The translations under genes and the position numbers were made by a program. A stretch of 64,000 nt of DNA. Source: Pogostemon cablin (taxonomy: Eukaryota; Streptophyta; Magnoliopsida; Lamiales; Lamiaceae). The notes below the pieces were generated by a model. The model worked only from the letters and a program-made list of their open reading frames with translations, had not been told where the DNA came from and did not search any database. Below, piece by piece: positions 1 through 11,870 of this stretch. Numbering within the stretch: position 1 is the first letter of the stretch; every line of letters starts with the position of its first letter. The stretch is taken from NCBI GenBank assembly GCA_023678885.1, contig CM042966.1, positions 24,132,028-24,196,027 of the forward strand, given 5' to 3'.

Positions 1-141
1 ATGCATTGTAGTTGGACCTCTACATACCTCCAATCACATAAATCACCACTTATATTACAAATAAATCACAAGTAATTCACAAAATAACATGTTTATGCAT
101 TGTAGTTGGACCTCTACTTACCTCCAATCACATAAATTACC
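1..141. repeat. Two direct copies of a ~48-bp unit
   Basis: Positions 1-48 and 95-141 are almost the same sequence, both beginning ATGCATTGTAGTTGGACC. The spacer is AT-rich. The repeat may extend left of the window. No coding sense is seen. Confidence 0.8.
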
Positions 142-266
142 GGATAATTTATTAATATATTAATGTTTCAAATTCTTTTTTAATGATATAGGATTGTTAT
201 GGGTGTTGTTAACGGAATAAGCTAGTGGCACCTCTATCCATGTGTCACCAACATCACTTTAAAACA

Positions 267-1025
267 AGGGTCAATAAATAGTAGGTATAAGATGTATTTA
301 AAAATTACTAAGCGATACATTCGCTTCAAAAAATTATCGATAAATATAAAATTATATTTTGTTTTTCCCATAATACTTATACATATCCGTACATTAGTGT
401 GCATTGTTAAGATGGAAACAAAAATACATTATTTATACGAATGTACATTAGTGTACATTCTATTGAGAAAAAAATTAAAAATACGCGATTAAATTGAAGA
501 ACCCTACTAATATAAATTAGTGTGCATTCTTGAGAGAGAAACAAAAAATACGTGATTAAACTGAAAAACTGTACGAATGTACATCAGTGTGCATCTTTGA
601 GAGAGAAACAGAAAATACATGATTGAAACTATTGTTAAGTACATTAGTGTGCATTCTTAGAGAGAAACAGAAAATACACAATTAAATTGAAGAACCCTAC
701 GAATGTACATTAGTGTGTGCATCTTTGAATAACCCTACGGATGTGCATTAATGTGCATCTTTGAGAAAGAAAAAGAAAATATGTGATTAATTAAATTGAA
801 AATAGGGTTGTTATAATTATTCTTAAATATCTTCTTAAATCTCTCACCTATTGTTTTTATTTGATTTAGTGTACATAAGTGTTCAATAAAACTAGTGTTA
901 AGTGAAAATGTTGAAATATTCAGCGTTGTAAATAAGGGTAAAGCTAAAAAAAGAAATAGACGTTCAGATCAATGTATTTATTAATAATTAGGTTTTATAC
1001 ATGCATATTTATCAGTAATAATCCC
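267..1025. mobile_element. 759-bp insertion with 8-bp target duplication
   Basis: TTAAAACA occurs at 259-266 and again at 1026-1033, and the inserted DNA begins AGGG and ends TCCC. Removing it and one duplicate restores the left arm of the surrounding palindrome. An 8-bp duplication is usual for hAT-type insertion. The inside is largely a degenerate minisatellite and no transposase is seen. Confidence 0.55.
391..800 (+). repeat. Degenerate minisatellite, ~60-70-bp unit
   Basis: The phrase ACATTAGTGTGCAT recurs about seven times in variant form, each followed by a GAGAGAGAAACA and AAATACGTGATTAAA type stretch. Spacing varies from roughly 45 to 85 bp. Chance open frames here are not genes. Confidence 0.75.
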
Positions 1026-1212
1026 TTAAAACAATAATCAAATACCAATTAATTGTTAATTTTAGTTAAAATTAAATTAAATTAATGTAATGATCTTAAT
1101 TTAAAAATTAATGTTGTAATTATTTGATGATTTAGAATAAGTATATGTGTCCGAGTGCACAAGATGTTAAAGGGTATAATATTTTGTTTTAAAATGTATT
1201 TACACATTATAT

Positions 1213-1485
1213 CCTAAGTTAAATTTCACATTTTCTATTTTCGTATGTCTCTAATTAAATTTCACCACTCAAAAAAAGGAAATATTATATCAGTTTTCAA
1301 CCTCAAAGTTATATTTTAATTATAAATTTAACACTCTCAGCTAATACACATAACATATTGTATAATTTATTTATTACTTAAAAATACTATATTACCCTCT
1401 AGAAGTCAATAAAATTGGTAAAAAAATATTTTTTAAAAAAACTATGTCTACAGTAATGACGTAGAATAAATTGAGATGGAGGGAC
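1213..1485 (-). mobile_element. Stowaway-like MITE, copy a (inverted)
   Basis: Read on the - strand, this copy starts at the GATGGAGGGA end and runs to a duplicated TTAAATTTCAC motif near 1213. It is the mirror partner of 1620-1893. It matches the general plan of the copy at 9794-10060: a TACTGTAGA-type motif near the start, a GGGTAATATAGTATTTTTA-like middle and a repeated terminal motif. Confidence 0.6.
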
Positions 1486-1619
1486 TATTTTTAGGGTTCG
1501 GAGTTTTAAGGTTTGTAAGTCTAAACAAACCAAAGTCTAAGGTTTAGGGTTTTAATATAAAAACTCATACTTTGCTGGATTTTTTTAATAAAAAAATATC
1601 CTTAAGAATAAAAAAAATA

Positions 1620-1893
1620 CTCCCTTCATCTTAATTTATTCTACGTCATTACTGTAGACACATTTTTTTTAAAAAATTATTTTTTGATCAATTTTATTAA
1701 TTTTTAAAGGGTAATATAGTATTTTTAAGTAATAAATATAATATAAAATATGTTATGTGTGTTAGGTGAGAGTGTTAAATTTATAATTAAAATGTAACTT
1801 TAAGGTTGAGAATTGATAAAATATTCCTTTTTTTGAGTGGTGAAGTTTAATGAGAGACGGATGTAAACAAAAAATGTAAAATTTAACTTAGGA
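1620..1893 (+). mobile_element. Stowaway-like MITE, copy b
   Basis: It starts CTCCCTTCATC, the Stowaway/Tc1-mariner MITE type of end (CTCCCTCYGTYYC), preceded by TA. The 3' part holds two versions of a GTGAAGTTTAATGAGAGACGG type motif. It is inverted relative to copy a, 134 bp away. Confidence 0.65.
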
Positions 1894-2156
1894 CAGAATG
1901 TTTAAATACATTTTAAAACAAAATATTATACCCTTTTAACATCATGTGCACTCGGACACACTCATTCTAAATCATCAAATAATTACAACATTAATTTCTA
2001 AATTAAGATCATTGCATTAATTTAATTTAATTTAAATTAACTAAAATTAACAATTAATTAGTATTTGATTATTATTTTAATGTGATGTTGGTGAGGCACC
2101 ACTGCTAGTGGCGCATTTGCTTATTCCGTTAACATCTCCCATAATAGCCCTATATG

Positions 2157-2216
2157 ATGCATTAATAATTAAAAATATATATATATAGGGTTGGATTGTG
2201 ACTTAACCTCCACAAA

Positions 2217-2270
<54 letters not shown>

Positions 2271-2328
2271 TTTGTGGAGGTTAAGTCACAATCCAACCCT
2301 ATATGTATATTTTTAATTATTAATGCAT
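2157..2328. repeat. Near-perfect hairpin with (AT)n loop
   Basis: About 63 bp at 2157-2220 (including GGTTGGATTGTGACTTAACC) is repeated as reverse complement at 2268-2328, with only (AT)n between. It may be a very small MITE, or a palindrome enlarged by the microsatellite at its centre. Confidence 0.8.
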
Positions 2329-2984
2329 AGGTGTTTAATTAACAACTTAACTAAAAATTCATGGTTGTCAAGTAACCACGACACACATTGCTGACAGTAA
2401 CCTTCTTTTTCTTTTATTTATTTATTTATTATTATTGTTATTATTATTATTATTCATTACAAATATACGTACAATATTTAATAATTAAGATATAATACAT
2501 TTACAAATTAATACACATACATGTACCTTTTCTTCACCATTTTTGTTATTATTATTATAAGAACACGTGTGACATATAATAATAATTAAGAAAGTGTATT
2601 ATACACATAAAATAATTTAATTATATATATCCAAATTAATGCACGTAAATATTTATGCACATATTTATTCACATAATGCCACTATTTTCTCACATATGTC
2701 TCAAATAAAATTGTAAAGACAGATAAAATGTAGAAACAATTGTCACATAATTGCTACATAATTGTCATATAATTATCACATAAATACCACATAAATATCA
2801 CATAATTATAAAAATACACGTAACATAAATTAAATATATTGGCACATGAGTAGTGAGAAGTTCGGGTATCACAGTAACCCGTTTACATATCTTTCAAATT
2901 AAATTCATCTGAAATTATCTTTGTACTCAATTTATATTTATTTTATTATAAATACAAAATTTGTTGTTACACACCCAAAGAAGG

Positions 2985-3192
2985 AAATTTCACAATAACC
3001 AACAACGTCAAAAGTTTTTCTTAATTTCAAAAATACCACACCCACCTAACACATATAACATACTTTATAATTTTTTTATTACCTAAAAATACCATAATAC
3101 CCCTAAAAAGACAATAAAATTGGTCAAAAAGTAACTCTTCTTAAACTCCATATTTACAATGTTGGCAAACATAAGTTCGAGACGAGGGAGTA
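2985..3192 (-). mobile_element. Stowaway-like MITE, copy c (shortened)
   Basis: The sequence ends GACGAGGGAGTA, a Stowaway-type terminus on the - strand. Its middle (CATAACATACTTTATAAT, ACAATAAAATTGGTCAAAA) resembles copies a and b. The other end is poorly kept. Confidence 0.5.
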
Positions 3193-3768
3193 ATTCAGTA
3201 ACCAAGATCTGACCTTTGTCCTCAACGTTATACTACTTTAATCAAAAAGAGTTTTTAAATAAATTCAATTTTGTCCCTAGGCGAACAAAGAAAGTGAAGC
3301 CCTATACTATCCTTTTAATCTTTTTACTTATATACTTCTTCTTTTTCATACAATTATTCTTCTCTTTCTTTTTCGCTAATTTCATATTTATGTTTATACT
3401 AATGCCACTCAATATCACAATCTTAAAAATATACTTTAGTTTCAGAATTAACATACATTTCTAACAAATATAATTTATTTTAAAAATATTTATTATCTAA
3501 AAATATCAAACTACCTTAATTTTTTTTAAATGTAACTAGAAAAAATTCAATTTTCTTAATACCAGTGAAAAACACAACATACTTCTAAAGTAGCAATCCA
3601 TATAATACCAATACCCCTGCAATAGTATAATATATCACTTTTATTTTAAACTAATTATAATTTTACTTACTTTTCTCAACAAAATATCCCTCATTATCTT
3701 ACTTTAAACATTTTATTTTTAATTTCCACACGCAACGCAAATTATTAGAACATAGAGAGTATCATATA
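3193..3768. other. AT-rich intergenic DNA
   Basis: No gene is recognised. An open stretch at 3216-3464 reads as a hydrophobic, AT-driven peptide without family features. Some phrases near 3480-3560 loosely resemble the Stowaway-like copies. Confidence 0.5.
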
Positions 3769-4066
3769 CTCCCTCCATCCCGGCAAGTATTTCACGTATT
3801 GGTGTGCGTGAAGTTTAAGAAAATTTTGTATTTTTATGTATAAAGTAAGAAAGAGAATATATATTTTAGTTGATTTAATGAAAAAGGTGTGTAAAGTTGT
3901 TGGGAGATGTGAAAAAGTAAGTAAAAATAAGTATTATATTGGGATGTGTGTAAAAAGTGAGTATTATTATAATGTATTTTTTACCAAATTTAGTAAAAGT
4001 AAAGTGTGAAATACTTTGAGGGACGGATGAAAAAGGAAAGTGTGAAATACTTTGAGGGACGGAGGA
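3769..4066 (+). mobile_element. Stowaway-like MITE, copy d
   Basis: It begins CTCCCTCCATCCCGGCAAG after TA and ends with TTTGAGGGACGGAGG, giving terminal inverted repeats of about 25 bp with a few mismatches. The 3' motif GTGTGAAATACTTTGAGGGA is present twice (about 3999-4023 and 4039-4063). It is non-coding and of typical MITE size. Confidence 0.8.
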
Positions 4067-4143
4067 AATAAGATTTTTTTTTTAAAATACATTTTATTTT
4101 ATAATAAATTTGTAAAAATCTGTAAACTAATTATTGAAATACG

Positions 4144-4144
<1 letters not shown>

Positions 4145-4225
<81 letters not shown>
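4145..4225. repeat. (TA)n microsatellite, ~81 bp
   Basis: An uninterrupted TA dinucleotide tract. It is one of seven long (TA)n arrays in the window. Confidence 0.97.
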
Positions 4226-4228
<3 letters not shown>

Positions 4229-4948
4229 GGGGCCCCGAGCCATCAACCCTCCGGACATGCCTCAGGGACGGCACTGAGCCGAGGTGGTAGAGAGATACAT
4301 CTGCTATTGCAGTTACAAAAATTACAATTCCTGCGAAATTTAAACTAGATTGACGCCATTTTGAAAGTTGTGTGACTAAAATCAAATTAATTAATTTCTA
4401 ACTTTTTTTGGACCATTTTGACTAAAGTAAAAAACTTTGAGGACCGTTTTAATTTTAGCTCGGACTTTCTGTCTCATTTGGGGTTTATGAAAAATAGTTT
4501 TGCTTATACATTATCAAAGTTGTGCGATATTTGGTTATACATTTATTTGTATATATTTTGCTCACCCCTCTTTGTTTTTCTATTGTCACCATATTTTTCA
4601 ACTTTTGCTAATATATAGTAAAACATTTGCAGCTGTTAATCTTCCTGAATAATAGCATGTTATTGTAATAATTCACCACTCAAAATTTGATGGCCATTCA
4701 AAACATTTTCTAAACCTCAACAAATAAAACCGTGTGAATGTATTTTAAAAAAAAATGTGTAATAATATTTATTTATCAACTGGACACAAATGATCTCAAA
4801 CCAGGCTTTTCCCAATTCATTCACCAGGGGGGGAAAAAGTCCCCCTTTGATATTTCAACAAATTTTTTTGCCCTCTAAATTTTGGCCTTGTTCTCCTTTT
4901 TTTCCATGCATGCATCATTGAACACATAACACAATCACCAATCCATCA
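4226..4948. other. Upstream region of the host gene
   Basis: Non-coding. 4226-4385 is locally GC-richer (GTGGGGCCCCGAGCC) and may be a transposon remnant. Pyrimidine-rich stretches and ACAATCACC lie just before the ATG at 4949. I could not single out a TATA box with confidence. Confidence 0.4.
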
Positions 4949-6315
4949 ATGGGCTGCGGTGGTTCAAGGTTAGGCGGCAAGACCTCCACGGTGTTGCCGC
5001 CTAAGCTACGGCCGCTCTTCCTCCTCCGCTTGGAGGACTTCAAGGCACGCCGCTCTACCCCACCCCTCATCAAGACTCCCTCTTCCAAATTGGTGGTGCA
5101 TGTGAGAGATGATTCTTGTGCATCTCAGAGTTACGCCACCCCGTTGTCTCACCAAGACGAGGGGGTTTTTGGCCATGAAAACCCCAAGTTAGAAAAGGGT
5201 TTTCAAAAGGAGGGGTCGAGGGATGAGGCCGAATTCGAAGATGCATTGGAGGAGGTTTATAACGACGAGGAAGAGGATGAGGACGGGGATGGAAGGATGA
5301 TTGGCCATGGTGGCGAGTCACCAACCTTTCGATATTATTTTAAAGATGATGGAAATGACCTTGGTATATATGTATTTATTGATGACTTTTGCACAATATT
5401 TTTTTTGTTGATTGTATGTTAATCAATGTGCTGATGTAATTAATTTTGCAGATGAGATAAAGGGTAGTGCCTTCAAAACCACGATTTCCAGTGATGATGA
5501 TATTGTATCAATTGTATCATCTAAGGTAATTCACTAAAAAAAAAAAAAATAATAATAATAATAATTTTTTTAGCAACAAAATTTATCAATAAATTCAATA
5601 TATTGGTAATTACCAATGGATTGACAATAAAAATTATATTTTTTTTAACACCGGAATTGCAATGGATTTATTATTTATTTGACTAATGGAATTCAAGCTG
5701 TTAGTAATTACCAACAGAATTATTAGCAATGTATTACTAACGGAATTATTTACCAACAGAATTGAATTTTCGTTGCTAAAAATTTAACAATAAATTTTCT
5801 TGTTAATCTGTTGGTAAACCAATTTAACAATGAACTTGAGGCTTTTACGTTGGTAAAAAACAGCTTTTTTAGTGATTACGGTTGGAGGTCATGTTTGCAT
5901 GTATAAATATCATGTGCATGCATATGCATTATAGCAGGCCTAAAATTTTGATCGATTATTTAGGGTTCATTTTTATAATTATATACATAATTTGATATCA
6001 TAAATAGTTATAAAATTGGGCTCGGGTATGAATATTCCTATGATCGCCTTGATACATTGCACAAACTCTTATAGGGTAAGATGGGAAACTAAAGCAAAAC
6101 CAAGCAAAGTTAATTTACATTTTTCTGAGAATATGGCTTAAAAATTCTTTAAAATGTGAAAGGACATAATATAATTATGCATGTATATAATTTGCAATCA
6201 ATATTTGGTGATATTGCAGGAATTGTGTAACGAGAGTATCAAAGGGAGGAGAGGAAGAAAAAGAAGGAGTTTGAAGAAAGCTTTGCCAAAGAAACTATTC
6301 TGCGCCAAATCTTGA
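4949..6315 (+). CDS. Small N-myristoylation-type protein, three exons
   Basis: Proposed exons are 4949-5363, 5452-5525 and 6220-6315, giving 194 residues and a stop. Both introns are GT-AG (5364-5451, phase 1; 5526-6219, phase 0), and the frame stays open across both joins. The protein starts MGCGGS, which fits the plant pattern for N-myristoylation at Gly2 with likely palmitoylation at Cys3, so it probably sits at a membrane. A basic, Pro-rich stretch follows; an acidic Glu/Asp run lies at about residues 94-113; the last 32 residues are strongly basic (GRKRR, KKALPKKLF). No enzyme motif is seen, and I do not recognise the family. Base composition is much less AT-rich than the surroundings, as expected for a real plant exon. 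AATAAA-type signals follow at 6352-6362. Intron 2 carries a CACTA-type MITE. The exon 1 frame could read into intron 1 if splicing fails, ending soon after. Confidence 0.8.
5532..5874. mobile_element. CACTA-type MITE in intron 2 (343 bp)
   Basis: It starts CACTAAAAAA and ends TTTTTTAGTG, flanked by a 3-bp duplication ATT (5529-5531 and 5875-5877). Three-base duplications and CACTA ends are the mark of CACTA/En-Spm elements. Subterminal repeats are variants of TTGGTAATTACCAA and CTAACGGAAT. A relative lies at 58432-58760. No coding capacity. Confidence 0.85.
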
Positions 6316-7138
6316 TACACTCCTTCCTCGCACTTCACAAAAGCTACTCAAAAATAAATAAATAAAAAGTTAGTTTAAATTCAAAATTAATTTTGTACAT
6401 TTTATTAGGCAAAATATTTGTGTAATTTGCGTGAGACCATCTCACGTAACACCGTGCTTATTTTTTCTTAAATAGTTATTAATTTTTATTAAAGCTGGTA
6501 TATAGATAAAAATTGCATGCCCTTTGATCCACCGTGCACCCAGACCTCAAAAAAATTGTACCCTTTTGTATTTTGTCATATCCTTTATTATAAAAACTTT
6601 TATCCTTTAATTTTTTGAAAAAAAATCTTATTTTAAATATTAATACCATTCATATTCGAACTAACTCTTTCATTGAATAATAACAATTATATAAATTAAA
6701 GTGTATATTTTTTAAAATAAAATATTAAACCATTAAACGTCCTGTACGCTCGGTCCCACAAGAGATCAATTACTTATCATTTTTCATTAAAAATTCTATC
6801 ACTATTCATTTATGTTACGAATTGTTAATGAAATAATTCAATGCACTACAATCACTTTTCATTAATCCAAATATTATTTTTTATTAAAATATTATCATTT
6901 GTTATTCGTCTCACGAAAGTCTTCCTGTGTGATTATTGTCTCACACAAGTGTTGAGTTAGTCCTTCTTTAATTTAAACTCCTACTAATGCATAGGGTATA
7001 ACATATTTGGAAGGGGGACCAAAGAGTTTAGCATGAGAAAAGACCATGATTTATATACTAAGTTATATAAATCAGATTTATTAGAGTGTTTGTGTTTTTT
7101 ATTATAACATGAAGTTCTTTTTAGTTTTTTTAATGGCA
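6316..7138. other. Gene 3' flank with MITE remnants
   Basis: After the polyA-type signals, GTGAGACCATCTCAC at about 6431-6445 and GTCTCACACAAGT near 6940 look like ends of the same palindromic MITE type seen at 8373-8622, but the inside is too decayed to prove one element. Otherwise AT-rich and non-coding. Confidence 0.35.
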
Positions 7139-7436
7139 ATATATACTGTGAACCCAGGTGCACCTAAAGATAGAGTGGACCTATATACAAATATAAACAA
7201 AAACATATACAATTAAAGGTAAAAATATATACAATTTAATTGTTAATTTTTTTTTAATGAAAAATTATATATAATATTCAACAAAAAGTAATACACATAT
7301 GGATGTTAGTTATTTTAATGAAAACTTAATGTGAAAAAAGTATACAATTATTACAAAACACATATACAAAATAGAATAATATGTATACAAAATAGAATAA
7401 AAAGACATAAACATATGGGTGCACCCAATATACACT
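7139..7436. mobile_element. Possible MITE with GGTGCACC-type ends
   Basis: The left end ATATACTGTGAACCCAGGTGCACC and the right end ATATGGGTGCACCCAATATACAC are imperfect inverted repeats about 295 bp apart. The inside is AT-rich and non-coding. No clear target duplication was seen. Confidence 0.35.
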
Positions 7437-8026
7437 TTTTTTAATTAATTAATAGAGTATTATTATTATTTTATTTAAAATGGTATTCTATCAGTAAAAA
7501 TTATATTAAGAGTATTAATAAAATAAATTTTCATTTAAAAATTAAGGTATTAATATATACTTGAAGGAATTTAATTTAACAATAAGAATATTACTTTTAG
7601 GATCGAGTCGAATTTCAAGTTACCGAAAACTTTGCAGTATTGTTTAATATATCTACTATAAACATAATTTTGGTTCATTACAGAGTATTTTTAATTCATT
7701 AAAAAAATGTATTTCATTCTAATTCTCTCTTTGATTCTTGTACTTAGCTGGCCATCTCCTCAACAATTAATAAATAAAAAAATAGAAAAAAAAAGTTTGA
7801 TCCAACGGTAATAAAATTCCGATCACATGTACTAATTTTGTTACAAATTTCTAGCTTTCCTGGGTGATCATAGTTTAACTTTTCCTCTTAAATTCATCAA
7901 GAACGTGTAATATCCATTTAATGACTACCAAATTAATTGTATAAATGTATATAGTTCACATGTAACCTTCTGGCAGGAGTTAATGAAATTTGTAATCACA
8001 CTTTTGTGGTTGTGCAACACCACGAG

Positions 8027-8032
<6 letters not shown>

Positions 8033-8105
<73 letters not shown>
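8033..8105. repeat. (TA)n microsatellite
   Basis: About 73 bp of TA repeats. Chance frames through it give Tyr-Ile repeats and are not coding. Confidence 0.95.
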
Positions 8106-8111
<6 letters not shown>

Positions 8112-8244
8112 GGTAGGCCAGGCTGCCCCAATCCACCTAAGTTAGTGGCCTGTTTAGGCTTTAGTCCATATAAGCCGCCATTAAACGGGCTCATAAATGT
8201 TAAGCCCAATCCGCTTGTTATCAATGGTGAAGCGGAGTGATCTC

Positions 8245-8345
<101 letters not shown>

Positions 8346-8372
8346 TTATAATTTATAAACAATATAAAATAG

Positions 8373-8622
8373 GCAAAAATTTGTGTGAGACCGTCTCACA
8401 TAAGGGCTTATATGAGATGACCAAAAAATGATAACTTTTGTATAGGAAAGTGATAATAAAGTTATGAAAAGTGATAATGTTATTTCATGAATAATTTATA
8501 GTATAAATAAAATGTGATAATATTTTATAGCGAAAGTGATAATTATTTATAGCGAAAGTGATAACTATTTTAAAAAGTGAAAAATAGTCTTACATGAGAC
8601 GGTCTCACGTAAGATCTACCCT
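8373..8622. mobile_element. MITE with GAGACCGTCTCA palindromic ends
   Basis: The left end holds TGTGAGACCGTCTCACATAAG and the right end CATGAGACGGTCTCACGTAAG. These are inverted repeats, and each is itself palindromic. Inside, AAAGTGATAAT recurs five or so times. This end type is common in dicot genomes. No transposase. Confidence 0.65.
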
Positions 8623-8915
8623 ATAAAATAATAAAATGAGAAAAGACTTCTATTTTAATTTAATCTCAATAAATTTTAACTTTAAAATTTAATATTTGAG
8701 ATAATTAAATTATGCATCTAACTCTCTTATAAGATGATAATGACACATTCTTCTCTCTTTCTTTCACCTAACATCACCGACAAACAATGTAATTTTTATT
8801 TTACTTTTTAATATTCATTTGTCATTATTTTAGTATTAAATCTCCATTATAATAATAATATTAATAGATAAAATTAAATCATAATTAAAATTAGAAAAAT
8901 AGAATAAAAAGGTAG

Positions 8916-9072
8916 GTTAGATTGCCATGGCCCGCAATCCACCTTAGAATGTATATTTAGTCTGTAGCCCGCCAAAACACCGTGAAATGTATATTTAGTC
9001 CGTAGCCCGCCAAAACGTTGGCTGAAGCGGGTTATGGGCCCGCCCACTCCACTCGCTCATTTGACAGCTCTA
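8916..9072. mobile_element. hAT-type element, right end
   Basis: The stretch ends TTGACAGCTCTA, whose complement TAGAGCTGTCAA is a typical hAT terminus. It carries a duplicated block with TTTAGTCYGTAGCCCGCC. The matching left end was not found, although 8107-8240 shares vocabulary. Read as a fragment. Confidence 0.4.
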
Positions 9073-9359
9073 ACTTATATGTATTTTAGGCTCACATTAT
9101 TCATTTTTTAAGGAAATAAATTTTCATGGTAATTCACAATCAAAACCTTAAAAAACTAATATTTTAATTTAATTAAAATTTGGAGTCATCACATAATATA
9201 TGTCTGTTTTGAACTTTTAGATTTTAAGAAAAATAATCATAACCCTTAAATTTAAATTTAAAAATATTAAAAACCAAATATTTAATTACAACTCTAAATT
9301 TAATTTATAAATCTTAAGGTGCACTGGTGCACTCCAAAATTACCTTAAAACTTATTGTG

Positions 9360-9360
<1 letters not shown>

Positions 9361-9400
<40 letters not shown>
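9361..9400. repeat. (AAT)n microsatellite
   Basis: A 40-bp AAT tract in non-coding DNA. Confidence 0.9.
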
Positions 9401-9793
9401 GAAGGGTGACACATTTATATCTCCATATCCTAAATTACTAAATACACCCAATTTATCCACCCAATTATGCAATTCCATAAAAAAAAAAAAAATCCTCATC
9501 CTTCAATATACACAAAGTGTAACTCTGCGATCCAAATTATTTGGAAAATTTTTACAAAGTCAAAGTGAAAGTCCATGACCAAGTAACGAAGAAAGCACCA
9601 TTAAATAAAATACGAACCCCATTAACCTGAGCGTGATATAGTTTGATTTTTAAAATTTGGACAACCTACAACCATGCTAAAACTCAACTGACTCACCATG
9701 GGATCACCTATTCTTCTAAAAAGTTGGGATAATGAAGATCAAAATCAGGTCATTCTATTTAGAATCATAATACAAACGCACACTTCATTTTCT

Positions 9794-10060
9794 CTCCGTC
9801 TCAAATTCAACTTTATATCTACTGTAGATACGGAGTTTAAGAAAATTTATTTTTTATTTCCTTTTGGGTAGTATGATATTTTTGGGTAATAAATAAATGA
9901 AAAAGTATGTTATTTGTGTTAAAAAGGTGATGACAAATTTGAAATTAAAGTAAGTTAGAGGGATATTAGTTAGTTGTTTTTTTCTTTTATGCAAGTGTGA
10001 AGTTGAATTTAGGACGGACCAAAACGGAAAGTGTGAAGTTGAAATTGGGGCGGATGTAGT
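9794..10060 (+). mobile_element. Stowaway-like MITE, copy e
   Basis: It starts CTCCGTCTCAAATTCAACTT and ends with GTTGAAATTGGGGCGGATG, an inverted pair. As in copy d, the terminal motif is doubled (GTGTGAAGTTGAATTTAGG, then GTGTGAAGTTGAAATTGGG). Non-coding. Confidence 0.75.
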
Positions 10061-10205
10061 ATTTTATTTTGAATAGATAAAAAAAAAATATCCCCTTTGG
10101 CCGCAACTATTGTAGCGCGTATAAAGTATGTTATCTCATTCATAAAAATGAGGTTGTTTAATATTCCTTAGAACTTTCTTGAAACCGCCTCCACCCGCTT
10201 TCTTT

Positions 10206-11408
10206 TGTTGGCGTTCGATCGTTTGGTTAACGTGAATCGTTAAGGTTCCATGCGTTTCTAAATTAGTGGAAGCAAGAATATAGAAACGTATTACCTTTCA
10301 CCAGGGGTATGTTGAGGAAGAATAGCTGCAGAAAACAACCTCTTGATCTTCTGCTGTATTCCCAAGTCCAATCTTGACGTCGTGTGGGCGACGATCTTCA
10401 AGATCCTCTCAATCTGCTTCCTTCCTAACTTTAACGTGTTTAGGCGTCAATTACTGGAGTTCCAGATAAGTTGAGATGACTTATATATAGACTACAGTAG
10501 GAACCGGGAGGAGAAATTAGAGTTGAGCCTCTATTGGGCTTAAGTATCTAAGTTTAACCCAAAACTTATTCTTAAGTCCAATAATAATAATATATTTCAC
10601 TAAAATATTATTACTGCACTGCCGCTCCAATCCCAAATTACGTTATGGGCTCTTTCTTATTATGAGCCTGTTAGTCTCCCCATGTTTAAGATATATAATA
10701 CATATTAATTAATTAAGTTACTGACAACTCCATTAATTAATACCTCATCCGAGTGTAGTACCACTCAACTTCATTATCATACCGGAATAAATCCACCTGC
10801 AGGGTTTACATGATAATCCTTATAAGCTCCTCAAGGGGACATCATCAACATATTTAATAGGATACAGATTCATTCTTCAATCAACAACACAACATAGAGA
10901 CATCACTATTTCCCAACTCGCCGAGTTTGTTGATTTAATACATGTAAATCTCACCCATTGATGAATCAAAGAAATATATACTGGCTTACGTGTAGAAGAT
11001 ATTGCATAGGGATTAAGAGCACGAACATCCATAATAACTGAGATCAAGTTCTCCTATATGTCAGTACAAATCGAATGATCTCAATCGGTCCTGCTCAATA
11101 CATACAAAGTGAACTTATGTGATTCTATAGTCAAGACAAACTAATATCAAATCACAGTACAACCATCCCAATAGATTGTCCCCATCTATCTCGGTTGTGA
11201 GCATCTGTTTATACTTTATAAGAAAACCGATAATACAATCTTCCGCGTGTTATTGCACAACATATTATCTACAGTATAAAGTAAGTGGACTATTGCATCG
11301 ACATATAAATAAATTATAAGACGCAATCATTTGATCAATGATTCTCATTTCAAATATTATTAAAACATTATTCATACTAAAGCTAGACTTTTAGTATACA
11401 ATCTAACA
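10206..11408 (-). mobile_element. Solo LTR S1 (1,203 bp)
   Basis: It begins TGTTGG and ends CTAACA, flanked by TCTTT and TCTTC, an imperfect 5-bp target duplication. It matches two other solo LTRs in the window (44367-45676, same orientation; 58851-60200, opposite). On the - strand a TATATATAAG box lies near 10480-10490, which sets the transcription direction. No internal region, PBS or coding sequence is attached, so recombination between two LTRs probably removed the body. Superfamily undetermined. Confidence 0.85.
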
Positions 11409-11609
11409 TCTTCATCTTCACCGTTTGATGAAATATTTGTTCTGTTTTGTATGTTGGGTGCACTCAGTAAATTAAGTGGGTAGTTGGGTGTCTTTAGTAA
11501 TTTAGGGTAATGAAATATAAATTTGAGGATGAGGATTAGAAATGTATTTTTACTTAATAATTTTTAGAGATTTGGGTGCCTTTAATTATGTTTCGAGTAG
11601 AAATAGGTC

Positions 11610-11644
<35 letters not shown>

Positions 11645-11800
11645 TAATAATAATAATGATAATAATCAAATAAGAGTCAGAAGGATACATTTTTTTTTGT
11701 TTACTTTTACATTTAAATACCTCAACTACCCCTAATCAATCATTAATGTTTTTTTTTCCTTATTTTTTTTTTGTCTTAAATCAACCTGTGGCAGATGAAG

Positions 11801-11868
<68 letters not shown>
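11610..11868. repeat. (ATT)n microsatellites
   Basis: ATT tracts at about 11610-11662 and 11803-11868, separated by low-complexity DNA. Confidence 0.9.

Positions 11869-11870
<2 letters not shown>

Larger units (their letters stand above)
181..2172. mobile_element. Long imperfect palindrome (fold-back element)
   Basis: The outer arm at 181-266 (containing GTTAACGGAATAAGC) is the reverse complement of about 2075-2165. After a 759-bp insertion the left arm resumes at 1034-1485 and pairs with 1620-2074. The unpaired centre is about 1486-1619. No open frame of note lies inside. The shape fits a non-autonomous fold-back transposon that grew around two inverted Stowaway-like copies. The superfamily is not settled, because no clear target duplication is visible at the outer ends. 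Confidence 0.65.

Noticed and set aside
4052..4385. Open frames on both strands through the (TA)n tract
   Set aside because: They consist mostly of Tyr-Ile repeats from the dinucleotide array and have no other support. The same applies at 8033-8224, 48510-48753 and 49769-50015.
9314..9578. Poly-Asn / poly-Leu open frames
   Set aside because: Caused by the (AAT)n tract; no conserved features.
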